Below, piece by piece: positions 34,458 to 45,548 of a DNA stretch of 60,000 nt. How positions within the stretch are numbered: the stretch's first letter is position 1; each line of letters opens with the position of its first letter. A program made the translations under genes and the position numbers. The notes beneath the pieces were generated by a model. That model was not told the origin of the DNA and did no database searches. It saw only the letters and a program-made list of their open reading frames with translations. The DNA comes from Adiantum capillus-veneris (taxonomy: Eukaryota; Streptophyta; Polypodiopsida; Polypodiales; Pteridaceae), in assembly GCA_014529385.2 (NCBI GenBank), contig CM043964.1, positions 5,923,997 to 5,983,996 on the forward strand. Reading direction: 5' to 3'.

Positions 34458-35046
34458 TAATGCCTTTGAAAAATCAGCCCCCTCTCTCTCTCTCGGTCGA
34501 CCCCTTTTGCTATTTTCTCATGCTCACATTAAACTAGATTTACTCTAGCCTAATTCTCATTGGTCCACCTCCATGGCCATCCAATAGGATTTGAGTATAC
34601 CTTGTGGGCATCTGGGCTAGTGAGCTGACATCTGTCCCTCTTTCCCCTTGTGTAAAGGAAGCTTGTGAGTGTGTGTGTGTGTCCTACTTCTAGGGCTCGT
34701 CCCCTCCTAGGTAGGGATGCATGAAGACTTTTTGGGACAAACACAAAGCATCCAATTTCCCTAGTGTTTGACCTTTGGACACAACCTTTAAATTTTGGAA
34801 CCTTAACATTTTGGAAGTCTTAATGGGCTGAACCTTAGGGTCTTTTAAGCCCATTGTTGCACATTGCTCTTTTGCAGATGCCCCCCCCTTTGGATCTCTA
34901 TTTTCCCTCCTTTGGATCCCTACTATGGCCGGTCTGCCAGCTTAACCAATATTCTAGCTTTTTCTCCCTTGGAAATTCCCCATATTAAATGATTAGTGTA
35001 ACATGAGAAACTCATTTAGGAGAATTAGATATTAGTTATTATGACA
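33720..35046 (-). mobile_element. Chromovirus 3' LTR, minus orientation
   Basis: On the minus strand the LTR starts TGTCAT at 35046, immediately after the polypurine tract aagagagaggtaa, and runs leftward to about 33720 (possible end ...tgttaca). It matches the partial LTRs at 1-860 and 59833-60000. A (TG)n tract at 34410-34456 lies inside it. The left end is not fixed because no second complete copy or target duplication is available. At about 1.3 kb it is long, as usual for plant gypsy LTRs. Confidence 0.75.
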
Positions 35047-35505
35047 TTACCTCTCTCTTGAAATCATAGTCTTCCTCGACTATGTGGTAGAGAAGATAAA
35101 GCATATTCATTAGTCCTTTTTCTAGCGAGTAGAGGATCCCTATGTTACCCTACGACATCGTTCCAGAATGGATGACTAGTCCATTTGGCGCTTGAGAGCC
35201 TAAGCTGCCCGCAAGCATGTCTGCACATTAGTCCTATCAATCTTCCATAGTAGAGTGACAAGCTCTACTTGGTGTTCGGTGTCTCCGCAAACTTGATCTA
35301 AGCATGCATACTACTTCATTTTTGTGCACAATAAAGAAAAAGAGAGTCTTACAAGACAAGAACTTTGCTCATTTTTAACATTTGTACATTTGCTTACTCT
35401 AGGGAAGCATTGGTAAGCATTGACAAGGTTTAGGTTATCCTTTAGTTGTATGCCTTGCATCCATCTAGCAGCTTCAAAAGGATAATTCTTAAACTTGATA
35501 AGATA
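35047..35505 (-). mobile_element. Chromodomain tail, 3' UTR and polypurine tract
   Basis: Directly after the stop at 35506-35508 the same frame continues with YLIKFKNYPFEAARWM, the second half of a chromodomain (Y-L-V-K-W-K-G-Y-P consensus). The annotated stop is therefore premature, or read through in relatives. Downstream non-coding sequence leads to the polypurine tract at about 35047-35059. Confidence 0.7.
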
Positions 35506-36632
35506 TCATCGGATAGTCTTACCGCCTCTTAGTACCTTGTCTTCATGTCGGAGAATGGACTCGGACTGCAGCACCTCTTCTTGGTCCTCGATCTTCGGTG
35601 GGTCTTCAATAGTTGGTTCTTGAGGTGGATCTCCTTTGTAAGGCTTTAGTAGGCTCACATGGAAAGCATTGTGTATGAGCCAATGGCTGGGCAACTTGAG
35701 TTGATAGGCCATCTCATTGATTGGCCTAAGAATCTGGAAGGGACCATAGTACCTTTTTGCTAACTTAGCATAGTACTTTTGGTGTCCCATAGGATTCTTG
35801 CCCGTCCTGTGCCTTAATTGAGCCTTGGGAAATTTGAGTAAGACCCAATCATTTTCTTTAAAGGCTTGGGCTCTTCTATGCTTATCAGCAGCAACCTTTT
35901 GCCTTTGTTGTGAGATAGAGATAGCATCCTTAATCTTTTGGAAAGATTCTTGTAGGTCTCGGCTATACTCATCTCCAGCGAAGATCTTTCCGTGTACCTT
36001 AAGTAGCAGGGGACTTTTTGATCTTCCCTCAATTACCTTAAAAGGTGCTTTTCTCATGGAAGTATGTACAGTGTTATTGTAGGCATACTCCACTAAGGGT
36101 AAGTACTTTTCCCATTGGGATCTTTGATCTACTTCCGTTACATAGGCTTTTAGTAGATCAAGAATTGTTAGGTTAGCTATTTCACTTTGTCCATCCGATT
36201 GTGGGTGATAGGCCGAAGAGAAGTTGAGCCGTGTCTCTAAATTCTCAAAGAGACCCTTCTAGAAATTACTAGTCATTCTAGGATCTCTATCCGACACTAT
36301 GGACATTGGCAAGCCATGGTACTTGAAGATTTGTGAAATAAAAAGGGTTGCCATTTGATGGGCTTTGATAGTCTTTTTGATAGCTATAGAATGAGCTTGT
36401 TTACTAAACCTGTCTACTATCGTCCATATTCCCGTATTCCCATGGTTAGACTTAGGCAACCCAAAGATAAAATCCATGGATATGCTCTCCCATGGTAAAT
36501 TAGGGACTGGAAAAGGTTGAAGCAATCCATGTTGCTTCCCTCTATCAAACTTCGTCTTTTGGCATACCACTCATTTAAAAACATACTCTTGTATGTTTGC
36601 TTCCATGGTAGGCCAATAGAAATATGTTTCAA
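35506..36632 (-). pseudogene. Chromovirus integrase and chromodomain
   Basis: From 36632 down: an integrase N-terminal remnant (WYAKRRS / VCQKTKFDRGKQ in neighbouring frames), then the core with ISMDFIFGLPKS (first Asp), IVSDRDPRM (second Asp), a stop near 36259, SAYHPQSDGQSEI (Glu), VEYAYNNTVHTSM, then the GPF-type C-terminal block YYGPFQI...AYQLKLP and HNAFHVSLLKPY, followed by the first part of a chromodomain (RHEDKVLRGGKTIR). All three catalytic acids are present but several stops interrupt the frame. Chromodomains target integration to heterochromatin in this clade. Confidence 0.9.
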
Positions 36633-36639
36633 TTCCCTT

Positions 36640-37453
36640 TAGGGTAGACTAAATCCCTCTATGCCCCGCATAAGGAGGAGCATGAGATTCATACATTACT
36701 TTCTCACGTAGTGAGTTAGTAATGCATAGTCTATTGCCATAGAGAAGATAAACATCTTGTAAGGTAAATGGTTCCTCTTTCTTCCCTAATGCAAAGGCTG
36801 AAATTATATCTCTAAAATCGGGATCAATAGCATACTCATATATCGTAGAAGGTAGATCATTGTGAGTTGCTATGGAAACCGCATTCACTCTCGGCCGTCT
36901 TGAGAGTGCATCGGCTACTTGATTATGCTTGCCAGCAGTGTGAGCAATATGAAAATGAAATTGCGAAAGGAAATCTTCCCACCTCATTTGTTTGTCAAAG
37001 AGCTTGGTCTGCGTCATGAAGTACTTAAGACTTTGGTGATCCGTTTGCAGAATGAAGGGAGTCCCCAATAAATAGTGCTTCCATGAGTCTAAGGCATGTA
37101 GAACTGCAAGGAGTTCCTTTTCGTATATGCCTAGAGCTTGCTCAACAGGGTTGAGCCTTCGACTTCCATAGGCTATGGCGTGCCCTTCTTGGAGCAAAAT
37201 AGCTCCAAGGCTTTGAGAGATCTGGTAGTGTAAGCACACATTGAGAGATAAGCTTTTCGAAAGCACTGTTCTCCTTGGCATACCATGTATACCTAATGTT
37301 TTTCTTTGTTAGGTCATGTAATGGTCTTGCAATTTGTGTGAAATTTTCTATGAAGCGTCTATAATATGCATGCATACCTATAAATCTTCTTAGTTCATGA
37401 AGATTCCTTGGTTTAGGCCATCTTTTTATAACCTCTAATTTTGATGGATCCAT
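36640..37453 (-). pseudogene. Chromovirus RNase H and RT connection
   Basis: The connection segment MDPSKLEVIKRWPKPRNLHE...RRFIGMHAYYRRFIENF lies at 37142-37453. After a frameshift near 37270 the RNase H follows: LGAILLQEGHAIAYGSRRLN, YEKELLAVLHAL, FILQTDHQSLKYF, and HTAGKHNQVADALSRRP. The E, D and downstream residues are recognisable. The integrase zinc-binding region starts near 36660 (HAPPYAGHRG). Confidence 0.9.
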
Positions 37454-38405
37454 TTGGATGCCATCTTGAGAGATAATGTGACCTAAATACTGAATCTCTT
37501 GTAAGAAAAATTCACTTTTCTTTTGATTAACATAAAGTTTATTCTCTCTTGAAACTTGAAATATTACCTAGAGGTGTTGCTTGTGTTCATCTAATGAATT
37601 AGAGTAGATGATGATATCATCAAAGAACACTCCAGTAAAGGTTCGGTGAGGCCTAAATAGCTTCTCCATCAAGCGGTTGAATGTGGTTGTGCATTGGTCA
37701 AGCCAAAAGGCATGACAATATATTCGTAAAGACCAAACGTAGTGAGAAATGCGGTCTTTACAATGTCTTGATCAACTATCCTTATTTGATGATAGCCACT
37801 TTTTAGGTCAATCGTATTGAAGTAGGTGGACCTTTGTAGCTTATCAAATAGGTCTTCTACCCGTGGAATGGGAAACCTATTCTTGATAGTGATCCTATTT
37901 AGGGCTCTATAGTCGACACACATACGATATGTGTCGTCTTTCTTTTGCACTAATAGCACAGGAGAACAAAATGGAGATGAGCTAGGTCTAACCATGCCCT
38001 TCTCAACTAACTCATGCACTTGCCGCATAATCTCCTCTTGTTGAGCTTGAGAAACTCTATAAGGAGGTTTATTAGGCGGTGAAATTCCTGCAAAAAGTTC
38101 AATTGCATGGTCATCATTGCCTCGTTTAGGAGGTAGCTCACAAGGGATGTCGTCAATAAAGACATCTTGAAACCCCTTGAGAAAATTGGATAACTCTAAT
38201 TCCTTTTGAGTGTGTATATTTTCTTTTGCTAAAACATGAGGTTCATTTTGAGAATCTCCTTAGCTTTGTTGGAATTGCCCTTAGGAGACTTTTGGACATA
38301 GTCCTTCCCCTTAGGCTCATTGGAACCCTTGTTTTCCATGGGCTTATAATTTCTTTTAGCCCCTGTTTGGAAATTGATTTGAGAAGCCACCATAGTATGG
38401 TGAGT
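37454..38405 (-). pseudogene. Chromovirus protease-RT region, 5' truncated
   Basis: From about 38200 down: [19 protein letters not shown], then [45 protein letters not shown] and [10 protein letters not shown] frameshift near 37690 leads to the catalytic VFFDDIIIYS, a stop, then KKSEFFLQEIQYLGHIIS. RT motifs are typical of plant chromoviruses. The coding sequence is cut at 38405 by a copia LTR, and gag-protease is not found intact beyond the insertion. Confidence 0.9.
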
Positions 38406-38632
38406 TGTTGGAATTAGGGTTGCAGAGAAACACACACAGCTTGGAGACGACGAAGGAAGCTCAAGGCACACAATATAGAGTATGTTACTTAGTGTGCAAT
38501 GGAAAGATAGATAGCTCTAGAGTGATGGGCATATGTACAATGCACGGGGGAAAACCCTTCCTAAAGAGGGAAAAAATGCCCCGGTGGTCCTAGTGTGTTC
38601 ACACACATCACTACCACATGTATATGGTAACA
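38406..38632 (-). mobile_element. Copia 3' LTR (228-bp family)
   Basis: The plus strand reads TGTTGGAATTAGGG to ATATGGTAACA. On the minus strand it is preceded by the G-rich tract ccaggggggat (polypurine tract) and the copia RNase H end, so it is the 3' LTR of a minus-strand element inserted into the chromovirus pol. Confidence 0.9.
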
Positions 38633-39508
38633 AATCCCCCCTGGAGTGATGCGGTGAACGAGAGCTGGCACATGAGTAAAGGGAAGTGCCATGCCCTGAG
38701 GACATGATCAGTCCACAAAGGGGAGTAAGCCTAAAGCTTTGCAGAAAGCTTTAAGCTTCTCACGAGACAATGCCTTTGTGAAAAGATCCGCAAGGTTGTC
38801 ATGTGTTGGCACATAAGCCAAGCTGATCTCTCCTGCTGAGAACCTCTCTCTGACATAGTGGTAATGCACCTTTGTGCAAGCATGAAAAACTGGGTTCCTC
38901 GCAACTGCCAATGCGCTCTGACTCTCAGTGTAGATAGTGTTGGCAGTGTCCTGTCCAACACCCAAATCAGCCATAAGGCGTCTAAGCCATACACACTCAA
39001 CTGTAGCTGTGAAGAGTGCCTTATACTCAGCCTCACAACTCGAAGTGGCCACAATAGGTTTCTTCTTGCTCAACCATGATATACGTGAACTTCCAAGCAT
39101 GAAACAAAAACCACTTGTGGACACCCCCGTGTCAAAACAACCAGCCCAATCTGAGTCCGAAAAAGCATGTAATTCTGGCAGCAATGATCCCCCCTTGGGA
39201 TAAAACAAGCCAAGATGTAAAGTGCCACTAAGGTAGCAGAAAATCCTCTTAACAGCCTGCAAATGCTTAGACCCTGGGCTATGCATAAATTTGCTGACCT
39301 GTGAGACTGCAAACTGAATATCTGGCCTTGTGTTGCATACATAAATGAGGCAGCCAATAGCAATTTGATAAAGAGTGACATCAATAGGATCGCTAGCATC
39401 ATGTAGACTCAACTTCAAACTTGTTCCCATGGGAGTGGGAATAGGTTTGCAATCCTCAAGTCCAAACTTACATAGCAATGTCTCTAAGTAACTTTTCTGA
39501 CACAAGGC
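38633..39508 (-). pseudogene. Copia RNase H, C-terminal pol
   Basis: An open frame of 268 codons ends at 38708: CQKSYLETLLCKFGLEDCKP, YVCNTRPDIQFAVSQVSKFM, FSDSDWAGCFDT (catalytic Asp), ATSSCEAEYKAL (catalytic Glu), ESQSALAVARNP (Asp replaced by Glu) and DLFTKALSREKL. This is the copia connection plus RNase H, well preserved. The element is truncated on its 5' side at about 39508, inside the end of RT; no RT core, integrase or gag follows in this orientation. Confidence 0.9.
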
Positions 39509-39962
39509 AAACAATGATATTTCTCATCTAGACCTTAGGTCTTTAGGTTATGAATTGTTTTCCACTAACCTTCTAAATGAAGCCTCTTCTTCATCTGAAA
39601 ACTCTCCACCTAATGAAGAGGTTGTTTTGAGTTCTAAGTTTCAAGGTTCTGGAAGAGAAAAAGGTTCAACCTAATAATACTCAAGTCAAATTAGATAAGC
39701 CGTATTGAGATGTCAAGCTCAACATGTACGACTCTTGGATGACTATCATCAACTGTCATCATCATTGGCGCGCCTTGGTGGATACACATATCTTCACAAA
39801 TGATACTACACTTGTACTAGATCACATTGGTCTACCTACAACAGTGATGACACACTTATCCATTCATGTCACTCGCTAGCGGGTTGTTATTTTTCCTGAT
39901 GTTATGTATGTAGACCTCTTATATTCAGTTAGTGAAGAAGAAGAAGAAAAAATTTTGCCTCC

Positions 39963-39966
<4 letters not shown>
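39509..39966. other. Unassigned sequence, possible gypsy debris
   Basis: A plus-strand frame reads WRALVDTHIFTNDTTLVLDH and on to PDVMYVDLLYSVSEEEEE, faintly like a retropepsin region (A-L-V-D-T). It is too weak to call. Confidence 0.25.

Positions 39967-40001
<35 letters not shown>
39967..40001. repeat. (TG)n microsatellite
   Basis: About 17 TG units. Confidence 0.95.
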
Positions 40002-40003
<2 letters not shown>

Positions 40004-40045
40004 CTTGCAAGAGCTGAAGATCTCTATCTCCTTGTCTCCCTTAAA

Positions 40046-40057
40046 ATGGTATCAGAG
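40046..40057 (+). promoter_or_regulatory. Primer-binding site (tRNA-iMet) of a copia relic
   Basis: The sequence TGGTATCAGAGC complements the 3' end of plant initiator tRNA-Met and is the usual copia minus-strand primer site. It is followed by a leader and a gag relic on the same strand. An LTR should end just before it, but only a decayed end (ccttaaaa) is visible. Confidence 0.7.
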
Positions 40058-40071
40058 CTTGGTTGTGTCTG

Positions 40072-40395
40072 AGGGCTTGGAGAAGCAAGCTAGAGCAGTA
40101 GAGAAAGTGGTCTCTAGATTCCAGGGAGCCTTTATCAAACAATCTCCAATTGAGATGCTTCCTTTTGGAGATTGTACATCTTAGGGTTCTATTTAATCCT
40201 TTGGACTACAATTATGTAGTTGGATTTCCATTTGGGGCTTGGAGAAGCAAGCTGGAGCAGTAGAGAAAGTGGTCTCGAGAATCCAGGGAGCCATTATCAA
40301 ACAGTCTCCGATTGAGATGCTTCCTTTTGGAGATTGTACATCTTAGGGTTCTATTTAATCCTTTGGAACTTGTTAGTTGGATTTCCATTTGGGGC
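40072..40395 (+). repeat. Tandem duplication of 162 bp in copia leader
   Basis: The segment starting ggcttggagaagcaagct occurs at about 40074 and 40236. Both copies contain gatgcttccttttggagatt and end with gttggatttccatttgggg. It duplicates the untranslated leader between primer site and gag. Confidence 0.9.
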
Positions 40396-40619
40396 GCGTT
40401 TTGACCCCCATTTGAAGTTAGAGTGCGTTTGTATACAAAAATGCTAAGGCTCGGGATTCTGTAGAGCTGCATACTGGTGGTGCAAAAGGCTTCAGTCCAA
40501 ATGCACTGTTCAAAAATAATATTTGGTATTGTGAAACATGTGTATATATATATTGTGGTCATAGGTGATAACTGACTATTTTTAGGAGACTGCTCAAAGA
40601 CTTTGTGAAGGGTTAAAAA

Positions 40620-41068
40620 GATATCATTTAACTATGATGGACTTAACTCGATTGTCAGTGAGAAGGTGGATAAGAACAACTTCCATGCTTGAAAGTTTAG
40701 AATGATCAATTTCCTTATGGGTAAAGGTTATCGGGACTACATTGAGGGAGAGCATGAGACATCACCACCATTACGTGAGGAAGCGACTGCTGCGCAAATA
40801 AAGACGTTTTAAAGATTGGAACCAGGGAGCTTGGAAGGTTATATATTGGCTGTCTATGAGTGTACAAGACACTATGATTGTGTATATACAAGATTATCAT
40901 ACCCCTAAGGAGGCTTGGGACACTTTATTGTTATTGGGTTTGACCAACACAAAAGCAAGGAAGCTGCAAGTGAAGAATGAGTTGAATATTGTGCACAAGA
41001 AAAACATGTCCATCAATGACTATTCATTGAAGATAAAGATCATATGTGAGTCACTTGCATCGATTGGT
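40620..41068 (+). pseudogene. Copia gag fragment
   Basis: The segment contains KFRMINFLMGKGYRDYIEGE (the start of a copia UBN2/DUF4219-type gag), a stop, a frameshift, and then from 40856 VYIQDYHTPKEAWDTLLLLG and NMSINDYSLKIKIICESLAS. It lacks the zinc knuckle and is cut at 41070 by the LTR of a minus-strand copia. It follows its own primer site and leader from 40046. Confidence 0.8.
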
Positions 41069-41070
41069 GT

Positions 41071-41299
41071 TGTTGGAATTAACGTTGTAGGGAAACACAC
41101 ATAGCTTGGAGAAGATGAAGAAAGCTCAAGGCACACAACAACGAGTGTATTGCTTAGTGTGCAATGGAAAGATGAGATAGCCCTAAAGTGATGGGAGTAT
41201 ATACAATGCATGGGGTAAAAAACCTCCTACTGAGGGAAAGAATGCCCTGGCGGTCATAAATGTGTTCACACACATCACTACCATATGTATATAGTAACA
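41071..41299 (-). mobile_element. Copia 3' LTR (228-bp family), second copy
   Basis: The plus strand reads TGTTGGAATTAACG to ATATAGTAACA, clearly related to but more diverged than 38406-38632. It is inserted into the copia gag at 41070. The G-rich tract (ccaaggggaat on the minus strand) follows outside it. Confidence 0.9.
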
Positions 41300-41376
41300 A
41301 ATTCCCCTTGGGAGTGATGCGGTGAACGAGAGTTGGCACATAGCGTATAGGGAAGTGCCATGCCCTGAGAACAGGA

Positions 41377-42000
41377 TCAGTCCACAAAGGGGAGCAAGCC
41401 CAAAGCTTTGTGAAAAGCTTCAAACTTCTCACGAGACATTGTCTTTGTGAAAAGATATGCAAGGTTGTCCTGCATTGGTACATAAGCCAAGATGATCTCT
41501 CCTACTGAGAGTCTCTCCTTGCCATAGAGATAATGCAACTCAAAGTTCTTTGTTCTTTGTGTTGGCAGTGTCATGTTTAACACCCAAATCAGTCATAAGG
41601 CGTCTCAACCATACACATTCAATCGTAGCTGTGAGGACTTCCCTGTACTCAGCCTCACAACTAGAAGTGGCCATAGTAGGTTGCTTCTTGCTCAACCATG
41701 ATATGCATGAACTACTAAGCATGAAACAAAAACCCCAGAGTGTCAAACAATAAGCCCAATCTGAGTCCGAAAAAGCATGTAAATTTGGTGGCAATGTCTC
41801 CCCCCGGGATAAAGCAACCCAAGATGTAAATTGCCGCTCAAGTAGCAAAAGATCCGCTTGACACCCTGCCAATGCTTAGACCCTAAGCTATGCATAAATC
41901 TACCGGCTTGTGAGACTGCAAACTGAATTTCATACATAAATAAGGCATCCAACAACAATCTGGTAAAGAGTGACATTGGTAGGATCACCAACATCATGAA
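41377..42000 (-). pseudogene. Copia RNase H, frameshifted copy
   Basis: Three overlapping frames carry FAVSQAGRFMHSLGSKHWQG, FSDSDWAYC, ATSSCEAEYREVL, ECVWLRRLMTDLG, VPMQDNLAYLFTKTMSREKF. A frameshift and a deletion around 41560 remove the segment with the ESQSALA block. This is more decayed than the copy at 38633. Confidence 0.85.
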
Positions 42001-43171
42001 GAGTCAATTTCAGACTTGTTATTATGGGAGTGGCAATAGGTTTGCAATACTCAAGTCCAAACTTACATAGCAATGTCTCTATGTAACTTGTCTAACACAA
42101 GTGGTATTGCCTTGTTTGACACAAGGCAATACCACCATCACACTGCTTAAATTGTATACCCAAGTACTAATGCAACAAACCCAGATATTTCTTCTTGAAA
42201 GTAGCATTCAAATCAACCTTAAATTCAGCAATATCTGCCTCATTTGGACCAGTGTTCAACAAATGATCCACATATAGAACAACAATGAGAAGTACATCAC
42301 CCTCAGGCTTAACATACAAAGTATAGAACAACAAATGATCCACATATAGAACAACAATGAGAAGTACATCACCCTCAGGCTTCACATACAAAGTATAGAA
42401 CAACAAATGATCCACATATAGAACAACAATGAGAAGTACATCACCCTCAGGCTTCACATACAAAGTGCTTTCTATTTGAATGTTACAAAAGCCTTGTTTA
42501 AGACCAAATGAGTGTGAGCTTTCTCATACCAAGCACGGGGAGGCTGCTTCAACCCATACAAAGTTTTCTTACATTTGCACACTTTGTCCTCTTGTCCTTT
42601 CTTGACAAAACCACGAGGTTGCATTACATAAACTTCCGCAAATATGTCACCATTTAAGAAAGCAGTAACAACGTATGATTGATGTACATCCCAACCAAAA
42701 TGAGTTGCCAATGCAGATAGAAAATGCACAGTAGTCATACGACAAGTGGGAGCGGGGAGCAAAAGTCTCTTCATAATCTATGCCTTTTGTTGTGCATAGC
42801 CTTTTGCAGCAAGTCGAGCCTTATAACGATCAATTTCACCATCCGGCTCACCAATTTCACCAATGGCCTTTTTGTCAGGAAACAAATCACATAAAGTCCA
42901 TGTATCATTTTCTATAAGTGCATCATATTCTGATTGCATGGTAGCCATCCAATTTTCAGAATTTTGTGCTTCATCATCAAAAGACAGAGGTTCCTTGACA
43001 TCTTATCAAGTACATCTACATCAAAAATGGGCTAATCTATAACATTTCTAGAATCCCCCATAGGCTATACATTTTCCTCATTGGAATTTTTATTCAAACT
43101 TCCACCACTGAAAAGAGGCAATAAACTGTCATAAATGTCTTGTGAGATTACATTATTGTCTCTAGTACATA
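42001..43171 (-). pseudogene. Copia RT, catalytic motif changed and triplicated
   Basis: From 43171 down: linker relics, then ENDTWTLCDLFPDKKAIG, a stop region near 42780, then TTVHFLSALATHFGWDVHQS, FLNGDIFAEVYVMQP, KKTLYGLKQPPRAWYEK and a stop, followed by the palm segment VVLYVDHLL. The catalytic YVDD reads YVDH (GAT to CAT). This segment is repeated three times in frame. It is cut at 43171 by another copia LTR. Confidence 0.88.
42257..42465 (-). repeat. 72-bp in-frame triplication of RT active site
   Basis: Units start at 42257, 42329 and 42401 (plus strand caacaaatgatccacat), with an exact period of 72 bases, or 24 codons. Each codes YVKPEGDVLLIVVLYVDHLL. The frame stays open across all three. 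Confidence 0.97.
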
Positions 43172-43552
43172 TGTTAAGTATGGAGCCTGATTTACCCCTT
43201 GTAATTTTCTGTATTAAAAACTCACATTTGTAAGGCCCCCGTTATGAGGAGAAGCCATCGTGCATGAAGAAAAATCACTCGCTGGAAATAAAACGCACTC
43301 GCCGAAAACCAAAATTTTCACGCCCACCGGAATATTCCTTTTCGCCGGAATATTATAACTGGACGGCAGCCGAAAAGTGGTCGGAAAAAGACAAGTCGGT
43401 TGGTTGATTGGTCGGTGGCTGGTAGTCAATGGCCAGTGGTCGGAAGTCAATGGCCGGTGGCCAAATTCAAAAGCGGACTTGTGTTCTCAAGGGCGGCCAC
43501 ACATGGGCGGATTGGAGGGTCTGATTTGAACTTATCTACACAAGGGGGCTAC
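43172..43552 (+). mobile_element. Copia 5' LTR, first part
   Basis: It starts TGTTAAGTATGGAGCC, as the solo LTR at 10341 does, and is collinear with it up to the GCTAC at 43548-43552, where a 3,075-bp element is inserted. The LTR resumes at 46628. Net LTR length without the insert is about 740 bases. Confidence 0.92.
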
Positions 43553-44040
43553 TGCTACAGTCGGGAGCGTGGAGAACCCTGCAACATACCGAGAATCGTG
43601 CACTACAACCCATAAACGATAAATATTGCATACCTGGAAGATCCACAAGTAGGAAATAGAAGTTGTACGCAAACATAGAGAGACCGCAAGCGAGAGAGAG
43701 GAAGAGAACATGCGCAGACGCACCTCCTAGAGCGGAGTGCTACGCCTGGCACGGCGAGAGAGGAGATAAGAGAGGAGAGAAGAATGAGACGGACATTGGG
43801 TGCAATCTCCCCCCGTGCAAGAGTGACCATTTCCCTCTTGCACGTATTTGTTATATAGATTTCTTGAATGGTCAAATTGGTTACAAATTGGCCGGCCGGT
43901 CATAAATGGCCAAAGCTCATAAACGAGCACTTGAATAATAAAATGTACATGATATACATATCCATTCGCATAGGTCAAACTGGGTCTAGTCTTTTCCACC
44001 TGTCAGCTGCAATAAATAATGAAATATCAATTCTATAACA
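43553..44040 (-). mobile_element. LTR of the composite element, left copy
   Basis: 488 bases. On the minus strand it starts TGTTATAGAATTG and ends CTGTAGCA, with TG...CA borders. The right end of the insert (46508-46627) repeats its first 120 bases, and 45549-45822 repeats its last 274 bases in opposite orientation. Confidence 0.75.
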
Positions 44041-44512
44041 TACCTCTCCGTTGGAAAGCAACTGTCCTTAGTTGCGAAGATAAAAATCTGCAAACAATAC
44101 TTGTAAAAACAATGATTACTATGTTGTGTCAAAAACATCACATAATAAAAGAAAAATTTATGAAAATAAGCAACATTAGCTTATGTCTGTCGTCATCCAC
44201 ATACTACCTATTCTAGTGTCCCATACCACTAGAATAAGCAGTATATGTCATACCCTAATGAATCAGGATATCATTGGTCACACTCATCATTCATTAATCA
44301 TTTCTCATCAATCTTAGATCCAATTTCATAAATACTATCATGACAAAAAAGCATCAACATATACCAATTCCCAATCCAAATCCAAATCCAAAATATCTTT
44401 CATTTTCTATACCCGGGTAACAAAATCATACTAGTTACAGTGGTGGCCAGCCACTGCAGCATGATTTTGTGATCGGTGTTGCCTCATCCGGCGAGTCTAC
44501 ACCAATAAAGTG

Positions 44513-44672
44513 TGATGCCTAAATTGGCAAATCTACACTAATGCTGCCTAAATTCGCGAATCTGCATTTGGTATTGTTTAAAAATCGTGAATCTGTAATT
44601 TGCGATGTGCTGCCTAAATCGGCGAATCTGCACCAAGATGAGTATCTACACACTGCCTAAATCGGCGAATCT
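44513..44672. repeat. Imperfect repeats of a cctaaatcggcgaatctg motif
   Basis: Four or more variants of tgcctaaatcggcgaatctg occur at irregular spacing of about 30-65 bases in the non-coding interior of the composite element. Confidence 0.75.
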
Positions 44673-45548
44673 GTGTGTCTGTGACCAATGGACTAGGGTA
44701 TACATAAAAATATTAACTTTCTGTGTGATACCACTTTGGAGTATATCAAAGTACTTACAAATTGTTGTTCAGTATCCCAAAGCACCTTAGCTTAACTACA
44801 TAGCTTGTTGACAAAGCATCTCAATAAAACTCCATGAGGGTATCCTGTATTTATACCATTAGTGGCATATGGGGAAAGGTACAAGTATTGCAACTGGTAA
44901 TTTTGTGTTAGTAATTTGCAATGAAATAAAAGAATATCCAGTCTATTTAGAATTCAATTTAATATTAATGTGTGATTACACTTTTAAGATGTACAATGCT
45001 GGCGCGGTGACTTGACAATTGGAATTTGAAAAGCAAGTAAACATGATTAAAATAGAAAGTTATCCATAACCTTACTGAAACTGAAGTGTGAGACAATGTA
45101 GCGAGAAGACATACTTTGCAGTTCTCGCATAGATCCACTAATGTCACAAACAACATAAAAAACGATGTAAGAACCAAACTAGTCTAAGTTGTTACAATGG
45201 GCCAAAATAAAAGAAGTAAGAATAAAATTTGGTAGAATCATTACAACTCGATCTGAAGGATAAAAGTATGTTGACTATTTACTGAGACCTACCATGACTA
45301 GTCTTGGATTGATGAGAAAGTGGGATTATTCTCCTTAGATTATGTAAGAAGATGGGATAGCCATGTCTTGTATAAAAAGGTCAGTATACACAGTCGAATA
45401 AGCACCGATTTGTAGTTAATGATATGCTTATAATGAATTCGAAAGAAAATAGTGGCCATTCTGGTTTGTGTGCCTATATCCGAATGATTGGATATGAGAT
45501 AAGTAGTGAAAATGCTCTCATGTGGGTGCATGTTGGTGGAACACATAG

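Noticed and set aside
44513-44672. CRISPR-like regularly spaced repeats
   Set aside because: Repeats are imperfect and irregularly spaced within a plant retroelement. CRISPR arrays are prokaryotic and need regular spacing.
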